DNA from: Runella limosa DSM 17973
GTDB taxonomy: Bacteria > Bacteroidota > Bacteroidia > Cytophagales > Spirosomataceae
Assembly: GCF_000482465.1 (NCBI RefSeq)
Contig: NZ_KI519426.1
Location: 124,001-188,000, forward strand
Reading direction: 5' to 3'
DNA length: 64,000 nucleotides
Below are positions 41,791 through 50,132 of the stretch, in pieces. Each line of letters begins with the position of its first letter. Position 1 is the stretch's first letter. Both the position numbers and the translations under genes were made by a program. The notes below the pieces were generated by a model. That model ran no database searches, was not told the DNA's origin, and saw only the letters and a program-made list of their open reading frames with translations.

Positions 41791-43290
41791 CTAATAACCA
41801 GGGTTTTGAGTTAACTTACTGTTAATCAAAATTTGGGGCGCTGGAATCGGGAAATAATACTCGAAATCGCTATACACATAGTCCAATGCGTTGAAAGCAA
41901 TTCCTCCACGCGATACGGTCGGATTGGCTTTTTCTTTGGCGGCATAAGCGTTCATAAACGTGGCCAATTCGGCGGGAGTTTTGGTGCGCTGGAGGTCAAA
42001 CCAACGTTGATTTTCAAATGCTAGTTCTACGCGGCGTTCTTTGAGAACGGCTGCTCGGAAAGTATCTTTTGTTAACCCCGTTAATTCGCCTAATCCTGCC
42101 CGTTTACGCACTTGATTGAGGTAACCCAACGATTCGGCGTCAGGGCCAGTGGCTTCGTTGATGGACTCAGCCAACATCAACAACACATCCGAATAGCGGA
42201 GAACAGGCCAGTTGTTGTCTGTCCGACCCGTAATGGTGTGTGGGTAACGGTATTTGTTGACAAACGGAATCGCTACAAAGTTTCCGCTGAGGGTATAGCC
42301 CAACTGAAGCGAAATGTCTTTGCGTAAGTCACCCGTTTCGTAGGCGGCAATCATGTCGTTGGTTGGAATATTACGACCCGCTGGGGCTGTATTGGCAAAA
42401 CCCGTCACGGCACCTTGCGACAAGCGTGGTGCAAACACATAGACAAAGTTACTTTGCTCACCCAAGTCGTTACCGCCTTGATACTGAATCTCAAACACCG
42501 ACTCAACGCCGTTTTTCTTGGCAGGGTCAAAGTTGTCTTTGTAGTTGGCATAAAGTGAATAACCCAACGGCAACACTTGTTTCAAGGTGCTTACCGCTTC
42601 TGGATAGCGTTTGAGGGTCAAATAAACTTTGCCTAATAAACTCAAAGCAGCTCCCTTGGTCACACGGCCCAATCCCGTCGCTGGATATTTAACAGGAAGA
42701 AGATTTACCGCGTCTTTAAGGTCAGTTTCGATTTGCTTATACACTTCAGCTTGGGGAGTACGAACCAAATCAAACGCTTCGTTGGGGTTGCTGAGGGTTT
42801 TGGTTGCCAAAATAACATCCCCAAAATAGCGGGTTAGGTTAAAATAATGGTAAGCCCTGATGAACTTGAGTTGCCCTTCAATTTCTTTTTTTGCAGTGGC
42901 ATCAATCGTCGCAGGTTCTAATTTTTCCAACGCATAATTGATGTTGTACATCGCGGAGTAGTGGATATTCCATAAGTTGGCGATTTCACCATTCCCAGGG
43001 TTGACGGTCGAAAACTCAAACGCTTCCCAACCTGCCGCTCCCCCACGGTCGAGGGGGTTGAAATCAAGCGTGGTATTGTCCGACGTAAATTCCTGAAAAA
43101 TGTAAGCCGTGCTTGTAATACCTTGCAATTGACCATAGACACCGTTGAGGGCTTGCTCAAACTGCGGTTGGGTTTTATAAAAAATGTCAGTTCCGATGCG
43201 GGTAGGGTCAGTTGTTACCAAGAAATCATCCTTACACGACCATTGCACCAAACCAAGAAAGAGAATACAGAAAGAAGTTATTTTTTTCAT
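41791..43290 (-). CDS. SusD/RagB family nutrient-binding lipoprotein
   Basis: The protein has 499 residues. The lipoprotein signal ends at Cys19 (VQWSC). The body has the SusD pattern: LNGVYGQLQ near residue 50, FIRAYHYFNLTRYFGDVIL near residue 148, tetratricopeptide-like helices (GKVYLTLKRYPEAVSTLKQVLPLGY) and the C-terminal WPVLRYSDVLLMLAESINEA...YLNQVRKRAGL and ERRVELAFENQRWFDLQR signatures. It captures an oligosaccharide or other polymer fragment at the cell surface and passes it to the SusC partner encoded 11 bases upstream. No glycosidase is nearby, so the substrate is unknown. Confidence 0.95.
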   Translation of the reverse strand: MKKITSFCILFLGLVQWSCKDDFLVTTDPTRIGTDIFYKTQPQFEQALNGVYGQLQGITSTAYIFQEFTSDNTTLDFNPLDRGGAAGWEAFEFSTVNPGNGEIANLWNIHYSAMYNINYALEKLEPATIDATAKKEIEGQLKFIRAYHYFNLTRYFGDVILATKTLSNPNEAFDLVRTPQAEVYKQIETDLKDAVNLLPVKYPATGLGRVTKGAALSLLGKVYLTLKRYPEAVSTLKQVLPLGYSLYANYKDNFDPAKKNGVESVFEIQYQGGNDLGEQSNFVYVFAPRLSQGAVTGFANTAPAGRNIPTNDMIAAYETGDLRKDISLQLGYTLSGNFVAIPFVNKYRYPHTITGRTDNNWPVLRYSDVLLMLAESINEATGPDAESLGYLNQVRKRAGLGELTGLTKDTFRAAVLKERRVELAFENQRWFDLQRTKTPAELATFMNAYAAKEKANPTVSRGGIAFNALDYVYSDFEYYFPIPAPQILINSKLTQNPGY

Positions 43291-43301
43291 TGTCGTGAAG
43301 A

Positions 43302-46300
43302 TTAGAAGTTAAACTTAGCGCCTACTGCCCACGTTCTTGGCACAGGGTACGATTCGTCGTCGTTGTTGAGCTCAGTACCACCGCGTACCCCAGCGTCGGG
43401 GTTGTTGCCTGGGTATTTAGAGAACAAAAGCAAGTTGTTGGCGGTCACAAAGACCCGCGCGCCACTAAGCACCGACTTAAATTTAGGCAATGTATAACCC
43501 AAGGTGACACTTTTCAACCACGTATATGTACCGTCATAGACGTAGCGTTCGCTACTCTCGCGTGACCATTTGAAGTAGTTGGTACCTCCTTGTGAGTTTT
43601 TGGCATCAGGATTAGAGCCTGGGTTTGATGGCGAGCGCCAACGGTCTTTGGCTTTGTCCAACACGTTGAATACGCCGTCCATGTTCATTGTGGATGCTTC
43701 GATGTTGCGATAAATGTCAAAGTCATAAGCGCCTACAAACAATACGTTTAAGTCGAAATTGCGGTAATCTGCTGCGCCTGTCCATGCCCACGTGAAGGCA
43801 GGGTTCGGGTTGCCGATTTCTACCATGTCTTGGGTATCGTAGGTAATCACGCCGTCGCCGTTGGTATCAGCAAACTTCATCCCGCCAGGAATTACCCCAT
43901 CTTGTTTTGCCCACGCGTCGATTTCTGCTTGGGTATTGAAGATTCCCATTTTTTTGTAGCCATAAATCATCCCGATGGGGCGACCCACTTTTTGTACGTT
44001 GTACCCGCCGTAGAAGCCACCGTACCAAAGCATGTCGTTGACGCCTTTGATGGCTAAGATTTGGCTACGGTTGAAGGTGATGTTACCGTTGGTGCGGAAA
44101 TTAACAGCGCCAAGGCTGGTGCGAAAGTCCACTCCAATTTCTACACCACGGTTACGCACTTTCCCGATATTATCCAAACTCGTTGTAAAGCCCGAAACCG
44201 CTGGGATAGACACTGGCAACAACATGTCGTTGGTGAGTTTGTTATAATACTCAAAGGTGAAAAGCAGCTTGTTGTTGAAGGTCGAAACATCCAAACCGAT
44301 GTCCAATTGGTTTGATTTTTCCCACTTTAAGCCAGAGTTAGCAAACGAGCTAATCACTTTCCCCGCCGCAAAGGCATTGCCTAAAATATAGTTGTTGGCA
44401 CCCACGAAGGCCAAACTTGGGTAGTTGCCGATGTTATTATTACCCGTTACACCCCAGCTTGCGCGTAGTTTTACGTCACTCAACCAAGAGAATTTAGGCA
44501 TAAACGACTCTTCCGACAAGCGCCAGCCCACCGAAGCCGCAGGGAAGTCTCCGTATTTGTTTTGCGCACCAAAACGAGAGCTTCCTTCGCGACGAAATGA
44601 GGCTGATAAGAGGTATTTGTCTTTGAAAGCATAGTTGACCCGCGCAAAGTAAGCAAGCAGCGACCAACCGTTTTCGTAAGAGTTAGAGGCACGGATTGAG
44701 CCTGCACCCAAATACTGCACCAAATCATCAGGAAAAGTGTTGGCACTACCCGCTGTTCCGCGCAAAATTTCGCGTTGGCTTGTAAAACCAGCCATGGCTT
44801 CAAGGGTTTGGTTGTTTCCAATTTGGGGTGAATACGTCAGAAGCTGGTCAAAAGATAAGTTTTGCAATTGTTCTACCACTTCTTGGGCGGTTGCAATGCG
44901 CGGAGGAGCCCCCGCCGTACCCGATGCCACCGACAAACCGATGGTAGAAGGTACGTATTCTTTAAAGGTGTTATAATTGAGTTTTATGTTGGCCGATGTC
45001 CGAAATTTGAGGTTTTTCATGATTGAAACTTCGGCAAAGGCATTGGTCAAAATGTCGGCGATGTTGCGTCGGCGAAGCACATTTTTCAGCACATACAGTG
45101 GGTTAGGGAAGCCAAAAACGCCATCTACCCCGCCAATGTACGGACGAAGCGAGCCATCTGTATTATAAACAGGTTCGCGCGGGTCCATCAACAAAGCCCC
45201 TCCCACCAAGGCGCTACGGCCGTCGGTATTGGCAATGTTTTGTTTGGTATAACTTCCGTTGACGTTTACGCCCACGTTGAGGAATTTGTTGACCTGACCA
45301 CCAATATTGCTACGCAATGACAAACGGTCGTAGTTGGTATTGATGATGGTACCTTCTTCTTTATAATAACCTACAGAAAGCATGGAGCGAAGTGGCCCTT
45401 TCCCCGATGAAATAGTTAAGTTGGCATCGGTATAAGGTGCGTTGTTGTGCATGATGGCCCCAAACCAATCGGTTGAATATTTGGTTTGCTCAGGATAACG
45501 GAAACCAATGGGAACTTCTTCAAGTGTTGGCTCCCTGTTCTGAAAATAGCGGATGCCGTCTTCAAATACATCTTTCTTAAATTGGGCAAATTCTACCCCG
45601 TTAAGCATTTTTACGCGACGGGTTGAGGGAACGTTTTGGATGCCATAATCGAGCGAAAGATTGACGTCAACTTTGCCTTCTTTGGCATTTTTGGTGGTAA
45701 TGAGCACTACCCCGTTTGAGCCACGCGCTCCATAAATCGCGGTAGAGGCGGCATCTTTTAGGATAGAAATACTTTCAATGTCGTTGGGGTTGAGGTTTTG
45801 ACCAACCGACGTACCCACCGCAAATCCGTCGATAACGTACAGTGGGTCGCTACCAGCACCCAATGAGCCGATACCCCGCACGCGCACTTCAAAAGCACCG
45901 CCAGGTGTACCACTTTTTTGTTTGACAACGACCCCCGCTGCCCGTCCCTGAATCATCTGATTCATGTTGTTGGCAGGTTGCTCGCCGATGTCTTTCATGT
46001 TGATGACCGAAATGGCCGACGTAATGTCTTGTTTGCGTTGAGAACCGTACCCTACAACTACGACTTCGCCCAAGGCTTTTTCGTCGGTCAAAAGAGTGAC
46101 ATTGATAGAAGAACGGTTGCCCACAATCACTTCTTGGGGTTTGTAACCCACAAAACTAAATACCAATACGGATTGTGCGTTGGGCACGGCAATCGAAAAC
46201 TTGCCGTTTTCGTCGGTAGTTGCGCCTTTCTGCGTACCTTTTATAAAGATATTTACGCCAGGAAGTGCCCCGCCTTTGTCATCCACGACTGTCCCTGAAA

Positions 46301-46751
46301 CCGAAATATCCGCAAGCGCTTCTAATGACGGGTTGGGCTCGAAGTTTTTTTCTTCGATGGGCGTGTTGAGTTCAGTGGAAGAGGAGGCCGATAGCCTGGA
46401 CAAGATGATTTGATTACTGATGACTTTGTACTTGATTTTGTACGGAATAAACAGCCTGTCCAACAACTGAGCGAGGGGCTCGTTGGTGGCATTTAACGAA
46501 ATTTTTTGTGTTGATTCAACAATTTTAGGACGGTAGGTAAATTTGACATTTGCCTGTTTTTCAATCATAACCAGCGCCGAGGACATGCTTTGGTTGTCGA
46601 TTTGAATGCTGATTTTACGGCTCAATAATTCTTGAGCTACTACATCTCGTGCGAGCGAGACACCCACAAAAATCATCGCAATGCAGCATTGTATTAGCGA
46701 GAACTTCATAAGGCGAATCAGGTTTTTTTGGATTTGTAATCTTTTCTTCAT
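43302..46751 (-). CDS. SusC/RagA TonB-linked receptor with STN domain
   Basis: From the ATG at 46751 (MKKRLQIQKN) the protein has 1149 residues. A signal region ends near DVVAQE (about 40). An STN domain (about 45-110, ISIQIDNQSMSSALVMIEKQANVKFTY) marks it as controlled through sigma/anti-sigma transenvelope signalling. A carboxypeptidase-like domain (about 150-225), the TonB-box GEVVVVGYG, the SusC plug (RAAGVVVKQKSGTPGG, VRVRGIGSLGAGSDPLYVIDG) and a barrel follow. The STN domain fits the FecR and ECF sigma genes upstream. Paired hairpins lie in the 195-base gap before its start. Confidence 0.95.
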   Translation of the reverse strand: MKKRLQIQKNLIRLMKFSLIQCCIAMIFVGVSLARDVVAQELLSRKISIQIDNQSMSSALVMIEKQANVKFTYRPKIVESTQKISLNATNEPLAQLLDRLFIPYKIKYKVISNQIILSRLSASSSTELNTPIEEKNFEPNPSLEALADISVSGTVVDDKGGALPGVNIFIKGTQKGATTDENGKFSIAVPNAQSVLVFSFVGYKPQEVIVGNRSSINVTLLTDEKALGEVVVVGYGSQRKQDITSAISVINMKDIGEQPANNMNQMIQGRAAGVVVKQKSGTPGGAFEVRVRGIGSLGAGSDPLYVIDGFAVGTSVGQNLNPNDIESISILKDAASTAIYGARGSNGVVLITTKNAKEGKVDVNLSLDYGIQNVPSTRRVKMLNGVEFAQFKKDVFEDGIRYFQNREPTLEEVPIGFRYPEQTKYSTDWFGAIMHNNAPYTDANLTISSGKGPLRSMLSVGYYKEEGTIINTNYDRLSLRSNIGGQVNKFLNVGVNVNGSYTKQNIANTDGRSALVGGALLMDPREPVYNTDGSLRPYIGGVDGVFGFPNPLYVLKNVLRRRNIADILTNAFAEVSIMKNLKFRTSANIKLNYNTFKEYVPSTIGLSVASGTAGAPPRIATAQEVVEQLQNLSFDQLLTYSPQIGNNQTLEAMAGFTSQREILRGTAGSANTFPDDLVQYLGAGSIRASNSYENGWSLLAYFARVNYAFKDKYLLSASFRREGSSRFGAQNKYGDFPAASVGWRLSEESFMPKFSWLSDVKLRASWGVTGNNNIGNYPSLAFVGANNYILGNAFAAGKVISSFANSGLKWEKSNQLDIGLDVSTFNNKLLFTFEYYNKLTNDMLLPVSIPAVSGFTTSLDNIGKVRNRGVEIGVDFRTSLGAVNFRTNGNITFNRSQILAIKGVNDMLWYGGFYGGYNVQKVGRPIGMIYGYKKMGIFNTQAEIDAWAKQDGVIPGGMKFADTNGDGVITYDTQDMVEIGNPNPAFTWAWTGAADYRNFDLNVLFVGAYDFDIYRNIEASTMNMDGVFNVLDKAKDRWRSPSNPGSNPDAKNSQGGTNYFKWSRESSERYVYDGTYTWLKSVTLGYTLPKFKSVLSGARVFVTANNLLLFSKYPGNNPDAGVRGGTELNNDDESYPVPRTWAVGAKFNF

Positions 46752-46798
46752 TAGTTTACTAAGGTTTTTGTGATTTGGAAAAGCAAAAACAACCCTTT

Positions 46799-46882
46799 CA
46801 CATCCGCTGGAATCGGATGTGGTTTGGAAGACCATCAAAAGGGCTTTTGAAAGCCGGTAACGCTGGAATCGTTATCGGCTTT
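46799..46882 (-). promoter_or_regulatory. Two hairpins with identical 7-base loop upstream of susC-type gene
   Basis: Hairpin one: CACATCCG (46799-46806) and CGGATGTG (46814-46821). Hairpin two: 46850-46862 pairs with 46870-46882 over 13 positions including one G-T pair. Both enclose the loop CTGGAAT (ATTCCAG on the transcribed strand) although their stems differ completely. They lie in the untranslated leader between the FecR and SusC genes, so terminator, attenuator or protein-binding roles are possible. Confidence 0.6.
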
Positions 46883-46946
46883 TTTAGTGTACTAAGTCAA
46901 GTTTTATATTCATGCGATAAGGGTTTGAAATGAGCGGATAGTTGGT

Positions 46947-48029
46947 TTAGTTACAGCCTTTGCTTGTGATAATAACCTGAGCATCAACTACTTTGTAGGT
47001 GGCTTCAAGTGCTTCACAAATTATGTCTAGTTTCTCGAAAAGGGTTTCGTTGGACAAGGTAGTGGTGAGGGTACAGTTGGCCATCAATTCTTCATCAATG
47101 ACAATGTCAACACCATAGGCTTTCTCCAGGGCCGCGAAAATGTCGGTGACAGAGGCATTCGTAAAAGAGAATTGTTTAAGTTCTTGGGGCGACAACAAAA
47201 TCACGGGTCTCTCAATCAATTTACGGGTCAATCGTTCGTCTGCTTTGCCAAAAACTACCTGCTGATTAGGCGTTAAGACCAGCCCATTGGTTTCGGGGTC
47301 AGGATTTTGGGTGTTTTTTTGGGCAAAAACCGAGACCCGCCCTGTTTTTACCAGTACGGTTACTTGTTTATCTTCTTCGTACGCTTTTACCCAAAAACTT
47401 GTGCCTAGTACTTTGGTAATCAGTCCATTGGCGTAAACAAAGAAAGGCTTACTGGGGTTTTTGATTACGTCAAAAAAAGCTTCGCCCGAAAGATACACTT
47501 CGCGGATATTGCCTGTGAATGATTTGGTATAACTCAGTTTACTTTCGGGTTTTAGGATAGCGTGACTCCCGTCGGGCATATTAACTGTCAGGTTTGTGGA
47601 GGTGGTATTCACTACCTCTTCAAGGGGACTTTTTGCCGCTGAAATGAGCTGATCATACTTGCCTTTTGGAGTGCTTTGGTACCATCTCCATCCCAAACCA
47701 AGTGCTATAATAACAGACGCCGCCGCAAGGGCTGGTTTCCAAAAATTTAGAACGATTTCAACTATACGTTTTGGCGGTTCTTCCAGTTCCTCAGCGATTT
47801 GCGACCATATTGCAGGAGTTTCGTGGAACGGGACTTCGTGCTTTGCTGCTACGGAAAGTTGTTCCACGCCCAATTTGGCTCTGTGTATATTTTCATTCAA
47901 ATGGGGATATTCCTTTATTACATTGGCCCAATAGGCTTCAGAATCTGGCGTAGGGTGTTTTACCGACTGAATGAAATAGTCATCAGCGATAAAATCTTCA
48001 ATGGTATAGGAAGCGTATGATGTGTTCAT
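46947..48029 (-). CDS. FecR family anti-sigma factor
   Basis: From the ATG at 48029 (MNTSYASYTIEDF) the protein has 360 residues; a GTG at 48044 would add five. A cytoplasmic N-terminal region (about 1-95) precedes a single helix (about 100-118, WKPALAAASVIIALGLGWRWY). The periplasmic FecR domain follows (about 140-240: NLTVNMPDGSHAILKPESKLSYTKSF, REVYLSGEAFFDV, VLGTSFWVKAY), and a DUF4974-like C-terminus (about 290-355). It should hold the upstream sigma factor inactive until the SusC STN domain signals substrate. Confidence 0.93.
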   Translation of the reverse strand: MNTSYASYTIEDFIADDYFIQSVKHPTPDSEAYWANVIKEYPHLNENIHRAKLGVEQLSVAAKHEVPFHETPAIWSQIAEELEEPPKRIVEIVLNFWKPALAAASVIIALGLGWRWYQSTPKGKYDQLISAAKSPLEEVVNTTSTNLTVNMPDGSHAILKPESKLSYTKSFTGNIREVYLSGEAFFDVIKNPSKPFFVYANGLITKVLGTSFWVKAYEEDKQVTVLVKTGRVSVFAQKNTQNPDPETNGLVLTPNQQVVFGKADERLTRKLIERPVILLSPQELKQFSFTNASVTDIFAALEKAYGVDIVIDEELMANCTLTTTLSNETLFEKLDIICEALEATYKVVDAQVIITSKGCN

Positions 48030-48129
48030 AAGTTCTTCATTCACCCCCTAAATCGGCGTAGTTTAGTTTTGTACTCATTTTTCTTGAAATATTTTTATTT
48101 ATTTTTTTGAAACCTCAAAAAACGCTGTT

Positions 48130-48678
48130 TCAGACCGAAAAACATTCCCGAAGTTCGGTGATGGCTCGGTGGAGGAGGTTGCGAACCGATTGGGGATTAA
48201 TGTGCATCATGTCACCGATTTCATCTAAACCGAAATCGTGGTAATAGCGGAGCTGGATGATTTCTTGCTGCCGACGAGGAAGTTGGTGAATGGCGCGTTT
48301 GAGCCGTTGGTGTTGTTCGCTAAGTTGCTCATTGGCAATCAAATCGTCCTCAAATGACAATTCTCCGATGATATTTTCAAATAACCCTGCGGAATCAATG
48401 GGGGAGTGGTTGTTTTTTTCGCTATTTCGTACAATTCTGTTTCGAAGCGAGCGGTAGAGGTAAAATTTGATGCTATCAGTATCGGCTAAGTTCTGACGAC
48501 TGCGCCAAAGGTGTAAAAAAAGGTCTTGGATGCTGTCTTTGATAAGCTGCCTATCGGACGTGACGCGGTAGCCATAACTCAACAAATCTTCGATATGAAG
48601 GTTGTAAAGTTGGGTAAAAGCGGCTCTATCGCCTTCTTTAAAGGCTTGCCATAGCTCCGAATCGGTTGCGTACCTCAA
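48130..48678 (-). CDS. ECF sigma factor of the SusC/SusD locus, TTG start
   Basis: The protein has 182 residues. Region 2 lies at about 15-95 (GDRAAFTQLYNLHIEDLLSYGYRVTSDRQLIKDSIQDLFLHLW) and region 4 at about 125-175 (RRQQEIIQLRYYHDFGLDEIGDMMHINPQSVRNLLHRAITEL). The start is TTG: a stop codon lies four codons upstream in frame and no ATG exists until residue 158. It forms the standard sigma/FecR/SusC/SusD set with the genes downstream, which it probably activates. Confidence 0.9.
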   Translation of the reverse strand: MRYATDSELWQAFKEGDRAAFTQLYNLHIEDLLSYGYRVTSDRQLIKDSIQDLFLHLWRSRQNLADTDSIKFYLYRSLRNRIVRNSEKNNHSPIDSAGLFENIIGELSFEDDLIANEQLSEQHQRLKRAIHQLPRRQQEIIQLRYYHDFGLDEIGDMMHINPQSVRNLLHRAITELRECFSV

Positions 48679-48787
48679 GGTGTTGGTCTATAAAAAATAG
48701 CGTAAATAGAATAGGTTGGTGGGCAAATTTTTTTTAAAGCAATTGCTAACGTATCCTGTACTTACCTGTCAGTGAACAATATGGCGA

Positions 48788-49831
48788 TCATACCACTGCT
48801 TTTTCTAAAAATTGAATGACTCCCGTAACGGCGTCCATTTCGGCTTCAATGCCAACGGGAATGGTGAATTTTTGGCGAATGTGCCCAATCATCGAGCCTG
48901 AAAAGGCAGGTTTCTGAGCAGGTTGGAGATGGTCTGACCACAGGTCTTCGAGCGTAAGTGAGCCATAGCTTCCGTTGCCAGGTTCGCATTCGGTACATTT
49001 TCCAAAAATAAAACCGCTCATTTCGTCGAAGATACCACTCAGTTTGAGTTGGGTCAACATTCGGTCAACGCGGTAGGGGGCTTCGTCCACGTCTTCGCAA
49101 AAAAATAAGCTTCCTTTCCAGTCGGGTACGTATGGAGAGCCTAACAAATGACTCAGTACCGTTAGGTTTCCCCCCAACAATCGGCCTTTTGCTTTTCCTG
49201 CAACGATGGTGTCAATTCGGTCGGCGACTTGTGTGAGGTTATCGCCCACTACTTTTGGGTTTTCGTATCGCACAGCTTCGCCTTCTATGAGGACTTTTTT
49301 GAGGTAGCCTACGGTAAATTCGTTCCAACTAACTGCCCCCACTGGCCCATGAAATGTAACCAAGCCCGTTTGGCTGTAGATGCCCAGGAGCAGGGCGGTC
49401 ACGTCGGAATAACCTAACAACACTTTAGGGTTTTTCTTGATGGTGTCATAGTCTAGCAAAGGCAACAATCGGGCACATCCCCAGCCACCATGCACACAGA
49501 TAATCGCTTGTACCGATGGGTCGGCAAACATGTCGTTGAGGTCAGCAGCTCGGTCGGCATCTTTTCCTGCCAAGTAACCGTACCTTTCCCACATTCGTTT
49601 CCCAAATTTCACTTTAAAACCCAAGGCTTGCATGGACTCGACGATGACTTGTACCGTTTGTTTGCTGTAAGCGGGAGCCGCTGGACAAACGAGCCCCACG
49701 GTATCGCCTGCTTTGAGCCGAGCAGGTTTGAGTGTGGGTTTATTACGGTTTGACAAAGAAGGAATTAGGGCGGGAGTAGCGGCAATGGTTTGGAGGAAAT
49801 TACGACGTTGCATGGAGGAAAAAAGGTTCAT
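48788..49831 (-). CDS. S66 family LD-carboxypeptidase, exported
   Basis: From the ATG at 49831 the protein has 347 residues; an ATG at 49813 (MQRRNFLQTIAATPALIPSL) is an equally possible start and gives a Tat-like signal. The S66 landmarks are DTVGLVCPAAP, ICVHGGWGCARLLPLLDYD, LLGYSDVTALLLGIY with the nucleophile serine, LLGGNLTVLSHLLGSP, LFFCEDVDEAPYRVDRML with the acid, and GSMIGHIRQKFTIPVG with the histidine. It removes the terminal D-alanine from murein tetrapeptides or cleaves related LD bonds in peptidoglycan recycling. It is a single gene next to the tRNA attachment site. Confidence 0.9.
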   Translation of the reverse strand: MNLFSSMQRRNFLQTIAATPALIPSLSNRNKPTLKPARLKAGDTVGLVCPAAPAYSKQTVQVIVESMQALGFKVKFGKRMWERYGYLAGKDADRAADLNDMFADPSVQAIICVHGGWGCARLLPLLDYDTIKKNPKVLLGYSDVTALLLGIYSQTGLVTFHGPVGAVSWNEFTVGYLKKVLIEGEAVRYENPKVVGDNLTQVADRIDTIVAGKAKGRLLGGNLTVLSHLLGSPYVPDWKGSLFFCEDVDEAPYRVDRMLTQLKLSGIFDEMSGFIFGKCTECEPGNGSYGSLTLEDLWSDHLQPAQKPAFSGSMIGHIRQKFTIPVGIEAEMDAVTGVIQFLEKAVV

Positions 49832-49975
49832 TTTAGCCCAATATAAGCGACTATGCTTAATTGAGCAACTTTTGGGGAGGGAAAGAAATTGATTTGAAAA
49901 AAATAATTGATTTGAAAAAACTATTTGCAATTATCATTTTAGACCACTACTTTTGCATCCCCAAACAACGGGAAC

Positions 49976-50059
49976 GGCGAAGTGGTGGAATTGGTAGACA
50001 CGCTACTTTGAGGGGGTAGTGGGCGTTAGCCTGTGCGAGTTCGAATCTCGCCTTCGTCA
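49976..50059 (+). tRNA. tRNA-Leu (anticodon GAG)
   Basis: The acceptor GGCGAAG (49976-49982) pairs with CTTCGTC (50052-50058), followed by discriminator A. The D region is GGTGGAATTGGTAGAC-like. The anticodon stem CTACT/GGTAG holds the loop TTGAGGG, so the anticodon is GAG. A long variable arm TGGGC-GTTA-GCCTGT identifies a class II leucine tRNA. The T arm is GCGAG/TTCGAAT/CTCGC. CCA is not fully encoded (CAA follows the discriminator). The 3' half is the probable integration target of the neighbouring element. Confidence 0.95.
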
Positions 50060-50060
50060 C

Positions 50061-50093
50061 AAAACCCGCAATACGCAGAGTATTGCGGGTTTT
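50061..50093 (+). terminator. tRNA-Leu terminator / element boundary hairpin
   Basis: A perfect 14-bp stem (50061-50074 with 50080-50093) around GCAGA begins two bases after the tRNA and ends in Ts. It ends the tRNA transcript and lies at the junction between tRNA and integrase gene. Confidence 0.85.
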
Positions 50094-50132
50094 CACGTTT
50101 TTGATAGTGCAATTGATATTTTTGGACTGCGT

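Noticed and set aside
50019-50132. Longer integrase starting inside the tRNA gene
   Set aside because: The extra codons are tRNA and terminator sequence; the ATG at 50133 starts just before the arm-binding-type domain.
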